The notes: a model not told the origin generated them from the sequence alone. A stretch of DNA of 64,000 nt from Variovorax sp. S12S4 (GCF_023195515.1 NZ_JALPKR020000002.1:2209001-2273000); one strand, 5' to 3'. Shown: positions 27,324 through 35,918, counted from the stretch's first letter. Numbers and translations: made by a program.

Positions 27324-28763
27324 ATGGCTCCCCAATCCGATCAACCCGTCGAGCATTCCGACGATCAAGCCGGCGGTCCAACCGGCGATCAAGCCGCTGT
27401 TCAAACCGGCGACCAGGCCGCAGCCGACCCGCAGGCCGCGCACGCGCCGCCCAACCTCGCGGCCGAACTGGCCGCGCCCACCGTCAGCCGCGCCTACCGC
27501 TGCCAGTGCGGCCGGCCGGTGTTCCTGCGCAACAGCCAGTGCCTGGCCTGCGGCACGCCGCTCGGATACGTGATCGACCGGCTCGGCGTGGTGCCGCTCG
27601 CGCCCGTCGCCGCCGAAGAAGGAAGCCAGGACGAAGCGGAGGGCGAGCGCCCCGCGCCCGACACCTTCACCGTGTTCGGCAATCCGGACGGCAAGAGATA
27701 CCGCCGCTGCGCCAACCTCATGACCGCCGCCAGCTGCAACTGGATGGTGCCGGCCCCGCGCGAGGGCGACGACCCTTCGTTCAACACCGACGGCCTGGCG
27801 CCCGGCTACTGCCTGGCATGCAGCGTCAACCGCACCATTCCAGACCTTTCGGTGGAAAGCAACGGCGAGCTATGGCGCAAGCTGGAGCATGCGAAGCGCC
27901 GGCTCATTTCGCAGCTGCTGGCGCTCGGGCTGCCGGTGGTGAGCCGCCACGCCGATCCGGCGCACGGCCTCGCGTTCGACTTCCTGAGCAACATGCCGGG
28001 CAGCCCGCATGTGATGACCGGCCACGAGCACGGCGTGATCACCCTCAACGCGGAAGAGGCCGAAGATGCCGTGCGCGAGCGCATCCGCGCCGAAATGCGC
28101 GAGCCTTATCGAACGCTGCTCGGGCACTTTCGCCACGAGATCGGCCATTACTACTGGGACCTGCTGGTGCAGCCCACGCCATGGCTCGACGAGTTTCGTG
28201 CGCTCTTCGGCGACGAGCGCGCCGACTACACCGCGGCACTCCAGCGGCACTACGAGCAGGGGCCGCCGCCCGACTGGTCGATTCACTTCGTGAGCAGCTA
28301 CGCGAGCATGCATCCGTGGGAAGACTGGGCCGAAACCTGGGCCCACTACCTGCACATGGCCGACACCACCGACACGGCCATGAGCTTCGGCGTCGATGCC
28401 ACCAACGTCGAACTCGCGAGCGACCTGTTCACGCTCGAAGACCTGTGGCGGCCGGAACATCCCGGCGCAGCCAAATTCCTGGACTTCCTGAACGGCTGGG
28501 TGCTGTTGACCAATGTGCTGAACGAGCTGTCGCGCAGCATGGGCCAGCCTGATTACTACCCCTTTGTGCTGCCGCGCGCGGCCGTGGGCAAGCTGCAGTT
28601 CATCCACTGCGTGGTGACCGAGCAGCGCGACCGCGCGTCGTCTACGGCGGCTGCGCCGACTGTGCCGCTGCCTTCGGACTCGCAGCCTGCCGCCTCGGCG
28701 AACGAACCTGCGGCCGAGCAGTCGCAGGCGCAAAGCCAGCAGCAGAACTCAGCGCAGTTCTAA
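27324..28763 (+). CDS. Putative zinc-binding metallopeptidase with N-terminal zinc ribbon
   Basis: A 479-residue cytoplasmic protein. After a low-complexity N terminus with repeated GDQAA units (residues about 10-40) comes a zinc-ribbon-like block CQCGRPVFLRNSQCLACG and then further Cys pairs. The catalytic core carries HFRHEIGHYYWD, an HExxH zinc site at residues 271-275, and a downstream Glu-rich helix HPWEDWAETWAHYLHM that could supply the third ligand. This matches a family annotated only as putative zinc-binding metallopeptidase. The C-terminal 45 residues are Gln/Ala-rich and probably disordered. Substrate unknown. Confidence 0.85.
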   Translation: MAPQSDQPVEHSDDQAGGPTGDQAAVQTGDQAAADPQAAHAPPNLAAELAAPTVSRAYRCQCGRPVFLRNSQCLACGTPLGYVIDRLGVVPLAPVAAEEGSQDEAEGERPAPDTFTVFGNPDGKRYRRCANLMTAASCNWMVPAPREGDDPSFNTDGLAPGYCLACSVNRTIPDLSVESNGELWRKLEHAKRRLISQLLALGLPVVSRHADPAHGLAFDFLSNMPGSPHVMTGHEHGVITLNAEEAEDAVRERIRAEMREPYRTLLGHFRHEIGHYYWDLLVQPTPWLDEFRALFGDERADYTAALQRHYEQGPPPDWSIHFVSSYASMHPWEDWAETWAHYLHMADTTDTAMSFGVDATNVELASDLFTLEDLWRPEHPGAAKFLDFLNGWVLLTNVLNELSRSMGQPDYYPFVLPRAAVGKLQFIHCVVTEQRDRASSTAAAPTVPLPSDSQPAASANEPAAEQSQAQSQQQNSAQF

Positions 28764-28773
28764 AAGGCCGGCA

Positions 28774-28789
28774 AGGCCCCTAGGGGCCT
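28774..28789. terminator. 16-bp perfect palindrome between convergent genes
   Basis: AGGCCCCTAGGGGCCT is a perfect palindrome between the stops of the metallopeptidase (+) and the small Cys-rich gene (-), overlapping the latter's stop codon. As RNA it can fold with a CTAG loop and a 6-bp stem on either strand. No T-run follows, so a role as bidirectional terminator is only possible. Confidence 0.35.
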
Positions 28790-29012
28790 AGGATTCGACA
28801 GGCGTGCCTGCGGCGCAGCGCGCGCAGATGCAGGCCTTGCCGCGCATTTCCGGCGGCACCGCCGCCAACGGCGCATTGCGGAAGTCCGCCGCCATGCACC
28901 AGCAGGGCGCCTGCGGCTCGTCGGTTTCGCGCGCAACCTCCATCGCGCAGCGGTTCTGCTCGCCGCAGAGCGGGCAGCGCGTGGCATCGATCGTGTCCAG
29001 TACAGCAGCCAT
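28788..29012 (-). CDS. Small cysteine-rich CWC-family protein
   Basis: A 74-residue protein with Cys residues in CPLCGEQNRCAME, CWCMAADF and CICARC, a pattern typical of the cysteine-rich CWC family (named after the Cys-Trp-Cys in the middle). It probably binds zinc or an iron-sulfur cluster. It starts 5 bases after the stop of the phosphofructokinase-like gene and so is the last gene of the five-gene minus-strand operon. Function unknown. The start is ATG at 29012. Confidence 0.85.
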   Translation of the reverse strand: MAAVLDTIDATRCPLCGEQNRCAMEVARETDEPQAPCWCMAADFRNAPLAAVPPEMRGKACICARCAAGTPVES

Positions 29013-29017
29013 GGCCG

Positions 29018-30274
29018 TCAGGCGAGCTCGAAGGCCGGCAGCTTCTTCGCCACGGCCACATTCCGGAGCGTTGCGTACACCGGCAGGCCGTTGCGGTAGG
29101 CGGGGTAGTCCTCGCCCTCGATCAACGGCAGCAGATAAAGCCTGCACTTGTCGGTAATGCCGTAGCCGTCTTCCGAAATGAAGTCGCGCGGCATCGGCTT
29201 TTCGACGTTCGCCACCGCGTCGAGCGGCGCACTGCCGATGCGGTAGGTGTAGGGCGCATCGGAGGTGCGCTCGATGGTCGGCATGACCGCGTTGTGGCCT
29301 TCCAGCGCCAGCTCGACCGCGCGCTGCCCCAGCTCGTAGGCCTGCCGCACGTCGGTGGCCGAGGCAATGTGCCGTGCCGCGCGCTGCAGGTAGTCGGCCA
29401 CTGCCCAGTGGAACTTATGGCCCAGCGCGTCCTTGACCATCTCCGCCACCACCGGCGCGGCGCCGCCGAGCTGCGCATGGCCGAAAGCGTCGCGCGTGCC
29501 TTGCTCGGCCAGGAAGGTGCCGTCGGGGTAGTGGCAGCCTTCGGACACCACCACCGAGCAGTAGCCGTGCTGCTTCACCAGCTCGTCGACCCGCGCGATA
29601 AAGCGCGCCTTGTCGAACTCGATTTCGGGGAACAGCACCACCACCGGAATGCCGTGGTCCGCAGCAAGCCCGCCCGCCGCGGCAATCCACCCCGCATGCC
29701 GCCCCATCACCTCGAGCACGAACACCTTGGTGGAAGTGGCCGCCATAGAACGCACGTCGAACGAGGCTTCGAGCGTCGACACCGCCACGTACTTGGCCAC
29801 CGAGCCGAAGCCCGGGCAGCAGTCGGTCAGCGGCAGGTCGTTGTCGATGGTCTTGGGCACGTGGATGGCCTGCAGCGGATAGCCGAGCGACTGCGACAGC
29901 TGGCTCACCTTGAAGCAGGTGTCGGCCGAATCGCCGCCGCCGTTGTAGAAGAAGTAGCCGATGCCGTGTGCCTTGAACACCTCGATGAGCCGCTCGTACT
30001 CGCGCCGGTTCTTTTCGAGCGACTTGAGCTTGTAGCGGCATGAACCGAAGGCGCCCGAAGGCGTGGTGCGCAGCGCCGCAATGGCTTCGGCCGGTTCGGC
30101 GCCGGTGTCGATGAGTTCTTCGGTCAGCGCGCCGATGATGCCGTTGCGCCCGGCGTAGAGCTTGCCGATGCGGTCCGGGTGTTTTCGTGCCGTCTCGATC
30201 ACGCCGCAGGCCGACGCATTGATGACCGAGGTGACGCCGCCCGACTGGGCGTAGAAGGCGTTGAGGATGGGCAT
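29018..30274 (-). CDS. pfp: Pyrophosphate-type 6-phosphofructokinase
   Basis: A 418-residue cytoplasmic enzyme that interconverts fructose 6-phosphate and fructose 1,6-bisphosphate. In place of the ATP-enzyme GGDGS loop it has GGGDS at residues 112-116, and it has PKTIDNDLP at 140-148; the Asp and Lys at these two places are the established marks of pyrophosphate-dependent enzymes. FGSVAKYVAVSTLEASFD, EVMGRHAGWIAAAGGLA and VVVSEGCHYPDG are further family blocks. PPi dependence is inferred from these residues. It lies inside an operon of beta-oxidation-type genes and may serve gluconeogenic flow. Confidence 0.9.
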   Translation of the reverse strand: MPILNAFYAQSGGVTSVINASACGVIETARKHPDRIGKLYAGRNGIIGALTEELIDTGAEPAEAIAALRTTPSGAFGSCRYKLKSLEKNRREYERLIEVFKAHGIGYFFYNGGGDSADTCFKVSQLSQSLGYPLQAIHVPKTIDNDLPLTDCCPGFGSVAKYVAVSTLEASFDVRSMAATSTKVFVLEVMGRHAGWIAAAGGLAADHGIPVVVLFPEIEFDKARFIARVDELVKQHGYCSVVVSEGCHYPDGTFLAEQGTRDAFGHAQLGGAAPVVAEMVKDALGHKFHWAVADYLQRAARHIASATDVRQAYELGQRAVELALEGHNAVMPTIERTSDAPYTYRIGSAPLDAVANVEKPMPRDFISEDGYGITDKCRLYLLPLIEGEDYPAYRNGLPVYATLRNVAVAKKLPAFELA

Positions 30275-30321
30275 GCGGCCATTCTCCCGCAGCCTCAAGC
30301 CAGGCGCCAGTGGCCCCGGTT

Positions 30322-31485
30322 TCAGCGCCCGCCAAGCCCCATCGCGCGCGTGATCACTTCCTTCATGATCTCGTTGGTGCCGCCGTAGATGCGCTGCACG
30401 CGTGCATCGGCGTAGGCGCGGGTGATCGGGTATTCCCACATGAAGCCATAGCCGCCGTGCAGCTGCACGCACTCGTCCATCACCTTGCACTGCAGGTCGG
30501 TGGTCCAGTACTTGGCCATGCTGGCGGTGGCGGTATCGAGCTTTTCGGCCATCAGCAGCTCGATGCATTTGTCGACGAACACCTGCGCCACCTGCACCTC
30601 GGTCTGCAGCTCGGCGAGCGTGTAGCGCGTGTTCTGGTAGTTGCCCACGGGCTGGCCGAACACCTTGCGCTCCTTCACGTAGGCCACGGTCTGGTCGATG
30701 GCGGCCTGCGACGCCGCCACCGCGCCGATGGCAATCTGCAGCCGCTCCCACGGCAGTTGCTCCATCAGGCAGACGAAGCCGCGGTTCAGTTGCGCGGCAT
30801 CGCCGAGCAGCGCATCGGCCGGCAGCCGCACGTCGTTGAAGAACAGCTCGGAGGTGTCCTGCGCCTTGAGCCCGAGCTTCTTGAGCCGCTTGCCCTTCTC
30901 GAAGCCCGCCATGCCGCGCTCGACCAGGAACAGGCTGGTGCCCTTCGCGCCCGCGGCCGGGGCGGTCTTGGCGACCACGATCACCACGTCGGCATGCCAG
31001 CCGTTGGTGATGAAGGTCTTGCTGCCGTTGAGCTGGTAGCTGCCGTCAGGTTGTCGGATGGCGCTGGTCTTGACCGCCTGCAGGTCGCTGCCCGCGCCGG
31101 GCTCGCTCATGGCAATGGCGCCGACCATCTCGCCGCTCGCGAGCTTGGGCAGGTAGTGCTGCTTCTGCGCCTCGGTGCCGTAGCGCAGGATATACGGCGC
31201 CACGATCTCGCTGTGCAGCCCGAAGCCGATGCCCGTGAAGCCGCGCGCCCAGAGCTCTTCGAACTGGATCACCGAATAGAGCAGGTCGGCGCCCGCGCCG
31301 CCATATTCCTCGGGCAGCGCCATGCAGAGAAAGCCGTTCTCGCCGGCCCTGGACCACACGCCGCGGTCCACATAGCCCTGTTCTTCCCACGCCTCGTGGA
31401 AGGGCGCGATCTCCTTGTCCATGAAGCGGCGGAAGCTGTCGCGAAAGGCCTCGTGGTCGGCGCTGAAAAGCGTGCGTTCGATCAT
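30322..31485 (-). CDS. Acyl-CoA dehydrogenase
   Basis: A 387-residue FAD enzyme that oxidises acyl-CoA to 2-enoyl-CoA. Family signatures are AIAMSEPGAGSDLQAVKT (FAD and substrate loop), GSKTFITNGWHADVVIVVAKT, and the C-terminal QLHGGYGFMWEYPITRAYADARVQ and RIYGGTNEIMKEVI. At the position where medium-chain enzymes have the catalytic Glu (YEGT), this protein has YGGT, as in long-chain and isovaleryl-CoA types that use a Glu from an earlier helix. The chain length of the substrate is not readable. The start is 7 bases after the enoyl-CoA hydratase stop. Confidence 0.94.
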   Translation of the reverse strand: MIERTLFSADHEAFRDSFRRFMDKEIAPFHEAWEEQGYVDRGVWSRAGENGFLCMALPEEYGGAGADLLYSVIQFEELWARGFTGIGFGLHSEIVAPYILRYGTEAQKQHYLPKLASGEMVGAIAMSEPGAGSDLQAVKTSAIRQPDGSYQLNGSKTFITNGWHADVVIVVAKTAPAAGAKGTSLFLVERGMAGFEKGKRLKKLGLKAQDTSELFFNDVRLPADALLGDAAQLNRGFVCLMEQLPWERLQIAIGAVAASQAAIDQTVAYVKERKVFGQPVGNYQNTRYTLAELQTEVQVAQVFVDKCIELLMAEKLDTATASMAKYWTTDLQCKVMDECVQLHGGYGFMWEYPITRAYADARVQRIYGGTNEIMKEVITRAMGLGGR

Positions 31486-31492
31486 GGCTGCC

Positions 31493-32299
31493 TCAGCGCC
31501 CCGGGAACGTCGGCGGGCGCTTCTGCAGGAAGGCGCTCACGCCTTCGCGGAAGGTGGGGCGGTCGATCAGCTCGCGCTGGCGCTCGCTTTCGTAGTGCAG
31601 CTGTTCGGCCAGCGTGTGGCGCTCCGAGGCTTCGAAGGCTTCGCGTGCTTCGACCACTGCATGCGCCGGCAGCCGGGCGAGACGCTGCGCAATGGCGCGT
31701 GCTTCCTCGAGCAGCTGTTCGTCGTCGGCGCAGGCCCAGATCAGGCCCCACTGCACCGCACGCCCCGCGCTCAGGCGCTCGTCGAGCAGCGCCATGCCCA
31801 TGGCCCGTGCCTTGCCGGCCCGCCGCGGAATGGCCCAGGTGCAGCCCAGGTCGGGCACGATGCCGAGCTTGGGCAAGAAGGGCAGGTAGAAGTAGGCGCT
31901 GCGCGCCGCAATCGTCACGTCGGCCGCCAGCGCCAATCCGACGCCCGCGCCCGCCGCGGCGCCGTTGACCGCGGCGACCACCGGCACGGGCAGCGTGCGC
32001 AGCGTCTCGATGAGCGGGTTGCTGAGCGACTGCATCCACTCGGCTGTCTGGTCGCCGAGCGACTGGCCTTCTTCACCGGGCGTCATGGCGCTCAGGTCCG
32101 CGCCCACGCAAAAGGCCTTGCCGGCCCCGGTCAGGATCACCGCACGTACTTCGCGATCGTCGCGGATGCGCTCCAATGTGTCGCGCAGCTCGATCTGCAA
32201 TTCGCGCGCAATCGGGTTCAGCTTGGCCGGCAGGTTGAGCGTGAGCGTGGCGATGCCGTCGGCCAGCTCATAGAGCACGTAGGGTTGCTGCGCGGTCAT
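31493..32299 (-). CDS. Enoyl-CoA hydratase/isomerase family protein (PaaG-like)
   Basis: A 268-residue crotonase-fold enzyme. VRAVILTGAGKAFCVGADLS and PVPVVAAVNGAAAGAGVGLALAADVTIAA form the oxyanion hole and CoA site. The segment LPKLGIVPDLGCTW resembles PaaG-type isomerases, which use Asp here, in place of the second Glu of classical hydratases (LG..P..GGTQ). It may therefore be an isomerase or ring-opening enzyme, and not a plain hydratase. The start shares one base with the thiolase stop (TGATG), which shows tight coupling. Confidence 0.9.
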   Translation of the reverse strand: MTAQQPYVLYELADGIATLTLNLPAKLNPIARELQIELRDTLERIRDDREVRAVILTGAGKAFCVGADLSAMTPGEEGQSLGDQTAEWMQSLSNPLIETLRTLPVPVVAAVNGAAAGAGVGLALAADVTIAARSAYFYLPFLPKLGIVPDLGCTWAIPRRAGKARAMGMALLDERLSAGRAVQWGLIWACADDEQLLEEARAIAQRLARLPAHAVVEAREAFEASERHTLAEQLHYESERQRELIDRPTFREGVSAFLQKRPPTFPGR

Positions 32300-33483
32300 C
32301 AGAGCCTTTCCACGATGGTGACGTTGGCCATGCCGCCGCCTTCGCACATCGTCTGCAGCCCGTAGCGCTTGCCGCGCCGGCCGAGCGCATGGATCAGCGT
32401 GGTCATGAGCTTGGTGCCCGAGGCGCCCAGCGGATGGCCGAGCGCAATGGCACCGCCGTTCACGTTGAGCCGCGCCGGGTCGGCATCGAGCGCCTGCAGC
32501 CAGGCGATGGGCACGGGCGCGAAGGCTTCGTTCACTTCGTACAGGTCGATGTCCTGGATGCGCATGCCGGCCTTCTTCAGTGCGCGCTGCGTGGCGGGCA
32601 GCGGGGCTTCCAGCATGATCACCGGGTCGTGCCCCATCACGCTCATGTGGTGGATGCGCGCGAGCGGCTTCACGCCCAGCGCCTTCAGGCCGCGTTCGTT
32701 CACCACCAGCACGCCGCTCGCGCCATCGCAGATCTGACTGGCGGTGGCGGCGGTGCAGCGTCCGCCCTCGGCAATCAGCTTCACACCCGCGATGCCCTCC
32801 AGCGTGGCGTCGAAGCGAATGCCTTCGTCCACTGTATGGCTTTCGCCGCTGCGCGCGCCGTCGGCCAGCAGGATCTCGATAGGCACGATCTCGTCGTTGA
32901 AAGCGCCTTCGCGGCTCGCTGCAATCGCGCGCCGATGGCTTTCGAGCGCATAGCGGTCGAGCTGGTCCTTCTCGATGCCGTAGTTCTTCGCAATCATCTC
33001 GGCGCCGGTGAACTGGCTGAACTCCACGCCCGGGTAGCGCTGCTTCATCGCAGGGCTCATGTAGGTGCCCAGGCCCGCCTTCGCGGGCAGCGCGTTGGGC
33101 GTGAACATCGGCACGCGCGTCATGCTTTCGACGCCGCCCGCAATCACCGAGTCCATGCTGCCCGACATCACGGCCTGCGCCGCGAAATGCAGCGCCTGCT
33201 GCGACGATCCGCACTGCCGGTCGATTGAAGTGCCCGGCACCGATTCAGGCAGCTTCGACGCAAGCACCGCATTGCGCGCCACGTTGGTCGCCTGCTCGCC
33301 CACCTGGCTCACGCAGCCAAGAATCACGTCTTCCACCGCCGCCGGGTCGATGCCGCTCCTGGCCACCAGCGCGTCGATCACCTGCGCTGCCAGGTCGGCC
33401 GGATGCCAGCCCGCGAGCCTGCCGCCGCGCCGGCCGCCGGCCGTGCGCGCCGCGGCCACGATGTATGCCTCTGCCATGGTCAT
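32299..33483 (-). CDS. Acetyl-CoA C-acyltransferase (thiolase)
   Basis: A 394-residue thiolase that cleaves 3-ketoacyl-CoA. The nucleophile is Cys91 in SIDRQCGSSQQALHFAAQAV. The second active-site block is NGGAIALGHPLGASG (His about 350), and the general-base Cys380 lies in TMCEGGGMANV. It heads the five-gene operon thiolase, hydratase, dehydrogenase, pfp, CWC protein. ATG at 33483 has an excellent site (GAGGAAGG ending 2 bases before). The open frame extends 15 residues upstream without a better start. Substrate range unknown. Confidence 0.95.
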   Translation of the reverse strand: MTMAEAYIVAAARTAGGRRGGRLAGWHPADLAAQVIDALVARSGIDPAAVEDVILGCVSQVGEQATNVARNAVLASKLPESVPGTSIDRQCGSSQQALHFAAQAVMSGSMDSVIAGGVESMTRVPMFTPNALPAKAGLGTYMSPAMKQRYPGVEFSQFTGAEMIAKNYGIEKDQLDRYALESHRRAIAASREGAFNDEIVPIEILLADGARSGESHTVDEGIRFDATLEGIAGVKLIAEGGRCTAATASQICDGASGVLVVNERGLKALGVKPLARIHHMSVMGHDPVIMLEAPLPATQRALKKAGMRIQDIDLYEVNEAFAPVPIAWLQALDADPARLNVNGGAIALGHPLGASGTKLMTTLIHALGRRGKRYGLQTMCEGGGMANVTIVERL

Positions 33484-33607
33484 GTCCTTCCTCGAAAGAA
33501 AACAGCGTGAATCGGGCGCCCAACGCAAAAAAGCCGCCCGTCACAACGGCGGCGCTCGATGCTTGGAAAGTCCATGGCATCGAGGTTCGATGCCGGGGGC
33601 GCTCAGG

Positions 33608-33928
33608 TCAAGCCGGGGACAACCCGAGAGAAGGCAGTCGCCAAGGCGACCGGCGGCCCGACCGCGCGGCCAGCGGCATGGCGGCCGGCTGAGCGTCCGA
33701 GACGGTGATGCACGAAGACTCCAGCGCCGAGACCAGCACGCGCCGGTGTTCGGTGCCTTCGAATCGCTCCCCCGGCGCAAGCACGATGTCGCGCGTGTCG
33801 TGGTCGAGCGTCACCCAGACCGAGCCGCTGCGGCATTCGATGCCCACCCCGGCGCCATCGGGAACGGCAAAGATGGAACGGACCGGAAGGCTGACATGAA
33901 AGCGGGAAGAGTGGTGTTGGGTGCTCAT
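33608..33928 (-). CDS. DUF2917 domain protein
   Basis: A 106-residue cytoplasmic protein. The core FHVSLPVRSIFAVPDGAGVGIECRSGSVWVTLDHDTRDIVLAPGERFEG is a cupin-like all-beta domain typical of DUF2917, a betaproteobacterial family without known function. The C terminus is basic and Arg/Ser-rich. ATG at 33928 has GGAG 6 bases upstream. It is divergent from a LysR gene, with a palindromic LysR-type site between the two, so this regulator probably controls it. Confidence 0.82.
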   Translation of the reverse strand: MSTQHHSSRFHVSLPVRSIFAVPDGAGVGIECRSGSVWVTLDHDTRDIVLAPGERFEGTEHRRVLVSALESSCITVSDAQPAAMPLAARSGRRSPWRLPSLGLSPA

Positions 33929-33942
33929 GGCAAGCTCCATTG

Positions 33943-33959
33943 CATTCGTGATACGAATG
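33943..33959. promoter_or_regulatory. LysR-type operator palindrome
   Basis: CATTCGT-gat-ACGAATG, perfect 7-base arms. It contains TTCGTGATACGAA, which fits the T-N11-A rule for LysR-type regulators. It is the main feature in the 82-base gap between the divergent DUF2917 and LysR genes. Confidence 0.65.
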
Positions 33960-34010
33960 AATATAGTGAGTTGATCCTCCTCTTACACGCGGTGATTCGG
34001 AACTCGTTGC

Positions 34011-34946
34011 ATGCATCCAGAGAATGTGAAGACCCATGGCGCCTTGGGCGGCGAGCTCCCGCCGCTGGAGTTGCTGCGCAGCTTCGAGGCCGCGGCGCGC
34101 CGGCTGAGCTTCACGCTCGCGGCCGGCGAGCTGCACCTCACGCAGTCGGCGGTCAGCCGCCAGATCCAGCAGCTGGAAGCCAGCCTGGGCGTGCTGCTGT
34201 TCGAGCGCCGGCACCGCTCGCTGATGCTCACCGAGGCGGGCGGTGTCATGCAGCGGGCCGTCACCGACAGCCTGGAGCGCCTGCGCGACGCCACGGCGCG
34301 GCTGCGCGCGACCTCCGCGCCGCGGCAGGTGGCCATCACCAGCACGCCCGGCTTTGCGTCGTTCTGGCTCATTCCAAGACTGGCGCGCTTCACCGGCAGC
34401 CATCCGCAGGTCGACGTTCGCGTGTCGGCCACGCTCGAGGTGCTCGACCTGGAGAGCAGCCGCATCGACTTGGCCGTGCGCTTCGTGCCGATCGGCCGCG
34501 GCATCGGCACGGCGCTGTTCGAGGAATCGGTGATCCCGCTGTGTTCGCCGCAACTCGCCGCGTCGCTGCGCGACCCGTCCGATTTTTCGAAGCTCACCTT
34601 GCTGACCGTGGACTACCCCGATCACGGCGATGCCCCCACTGTCGATTGGGAGCCCTGGCTTCGCGTGATGGGGCTCGACCAGCTGCGCATGAAGAGCACG
34701 CTGCGCTTCACCCTGTACACCGATGCCGTGGCCGCCGCGGTGGCAGGCCAGGGCGTGGTGATCGGCCGCCTGCCGCTGCTGCGCGATCTGGTGCAGGCGG
34801 GCCGGCTCGTCGCGCCGCTCGGCGAAGGCGTGGCCTCGCACCGCGGCTACTTCATCGAAACATCGAGGCGCGCCGCGGGCAACCGCGACGCGCTGGAGTT
34901 CGCGCAGTGGCTGCGCGAGGAAGCCGAGGCGGCGCAGCGAGGCTGA
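34011..34946 (+). CDS. LysR-family transcriptional regulator (GcvA-like)
   Basis: A 311-residue regulator. The helix-turn-helix occupies about residues 18-77: PPLELLRSFEAAARRLSFTLAAGELHLTQSAVSRQIQQLEASLG, then LFERRHRSLMLTEAG. The effector domain starts near 105 (VAITSTPGFASFWLIPRLARFTGSHPQVDVRV), which is the GcvA subgroup style. ATG at 34011 is chosen by the track of the frame and HTH position. It faces DUF2917 across a LysR-type palindrome, which suggests self-control and control of that gene. It is convergent with the fasciclin gene, 23 bases away. Confidence 0.92.
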   Translation: MHPENVKTHGALGGELPPLELLRSFEAAARRLSFTLAAGELHLTQSAVSRQIQQLEASLGVLLFERRHRSLMLTEAGGVMQRAVTDSLERLRDATARLRATSAPRQVAITSTPGFASFWLIPRLARFTGSHPQVDVRVSATLEVLDLESSRIDLAVRFVPIGRGIGTALFEESVIPLCSPQLAASLRDPSDFSKLTLLTVDYPDHGDAPTVDWEPWLRVMGLDQLRMKSTLRFTLYTDAVAAAVAGQGVVIGRLPLLRDLVQAGRLVAPLGEGVASHRGYFIETSRRAAGNRDALEFAQWLREEAEAAQRG

Positions 34947-34969
34947 GCGGGCCGCCGGGGGCCGGGTGA

Positions 34970-35536
34970 TCAGCCCGGCAGCAGCACCTTGTCGACCACG
35001 TGGATCACGCCGTTCGACTGGTAGACGTTGGCAATGGTCACCGTCGCCGTGCCGCCGGTGGCGTCGCTCACCCTCACGTTGCTGCCGCTCATGGTGGCCG
35101 TCAGCGTGCCGCCGCTCGCGGTCTTCAGCGTGGCCTTGCCGCCGCCCGCCTTGATGGCGCTCATGAGCGCGGCGCCGTCCATCTTGCCGGGCACCACGTG
35201 GTACGTCAGCACCTTCGTGAGCGTGGGCTTGTTCTCCGCCTTGAGCAGCGTGTCGACCGTGCCGGCCGGCAGTGCCGAGAAGGCCGCGTTCGTCGGTGCA
35301 AACACGGTGAAGGGGCCGGGGCTCTTGAGCGTGCCCACCAGGTCCGCGGCCTTCACCGCGGCCACCAGCGTGGTGTGGTCCTTCGAATTCACCGCGTTGT
35401 CGACGATGTCCTTCGTCGGGAACATCGCGGCCCCGCCCACCATGGGGTTGGGCGCGGTGGCGCCGCTCATGCCCATGCCGCCCGCGCAAGCGCCGAGCAG
35501 AACCGAAACTCCGATTGCGATCACGAGTTTTTTCAT
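34970..35536 (-). CDS. Fasciclin (FAS1) domain lipoprotein
   Basis: A 188-residue surface or periplasmic protein. A lipoprotein signal, MKKLVIAIGVSVLLGACAGG, places the acylated Cys near residue 17. The single FAS1 domain follows (DIVDNAVNSKDHTTLVAAVKAADLVGTL, PFTVFAPTNAAFSALPAG, LTYHVVPGKM, and the C-terminal NGVIHVVDKVLLP). ATG at 35536 has AGGAG 6 bases upstream. FAS1 proteins are linked with adhesion and, in many bacteria, with envelope stress. No sigma-factor gene is adjacent here. Confidence 0.93.
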   Translation of the reverse strand: MKKLVIAIGVSVLLGACAGGMGMSGATAPNPMVGGAAMFPTKDIVDNAVNSKDHTTLVAAVKAADLVGTLKSPGPFTVFAPTNAAFSALPAGTVDTLLKAENKPTLTKVLTYHVVPGKMDGAALMSAIKAGGGKATLKTASGGTLTATMSGSNVRVSDATGGTATVTIANVYQSNGVIHVVDKVLLPG

Positions 35537-35781
35537 TGAGGACTCCTGGTAAGAATGTTCTGGAAGACAGCTGTGGAAACCGCCGGCAGCTCGGAGGCGC
35601 GATGCGCTCGACACCTATACGGCGCGTGGGCGCATTTGGATTCACGTGGGCTTTGCGCCACATCGGCGCGCGCGGCACTTGCGCGCCGCACGCGTGCTCG
35701 CCAGAATCCGCCTTCCTTTTTCAGCAACAGTTTTTTATTCGCGCCCGGCGACGACCAACCTCCCGGGCGGCAACTCACTCA
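35537..35781. other. Non-coding region upstream of the leader-controlled gene pair
   Basis: No supported gene. It holds a GC-rich inverted repeat CGGCGCGC (35664-35671), 9 bases, GCGCGCCG (35681-35688), followed by T-rich stretches at about 35714-35721 and 35731-35738. The left end must contain the promoter of the minus-strand fasciclin gene (a TATAGG-like -10 reads on the minus strand near 35620). The right end probably contains the plus-strand promoter of the leader RNA. Confidence 0.4.
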
Positions 35782-35805
35782 ATGAACCGTTTTCTGAACA
35801 CCTGA
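35782..35805 (+). CDS. Possible 7-residue leader peptide
   Basis: ATG to TGA encodes MNRFLNT, 60 bases before a strong intrinsic terminator in a leader without other genes. There is no strong ribosome-binding site and no run of one amino acid, so classical amino-acid attenuation is not indicated. It is listed because its position between a putative transcript start and a terminator is suggestive. Confidence 0.25.
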   Translation: MNRFLNT

Positions 35806-35865
35806 TCCGCACACCGACCGCCCCGGCCGGACGTGCATCCATGCATCCGCCGAGGCCCATCGACA

Positions 35866-35905
35866 AAGGCCCCGCGCAGCCATTCGCCGGGGCCTTTTTG
35901 TTTTT
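35866..35905 (+). terminator. Intrinsic terminator in a 5' leader (attenuator candidate)
   Basis: AAAGGCCCCG (35866-35875) pairs with CGGGGCCTTT (35888-35897) across a 12-base loop, a 10-bp stem followed by TTTTTGTTTTT. It ends only 14 bases before the start codon of the next gene. An upstream segment GCCCCGGC (35820-35827) is perfectly complementary to GCCGGGGC (35886-35893) in the 3' arm, so an alternative antiterminator fold is possible. Confidence 0.75.
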
Positions 35906-35918
35906 GGAGTGTGCGCAC

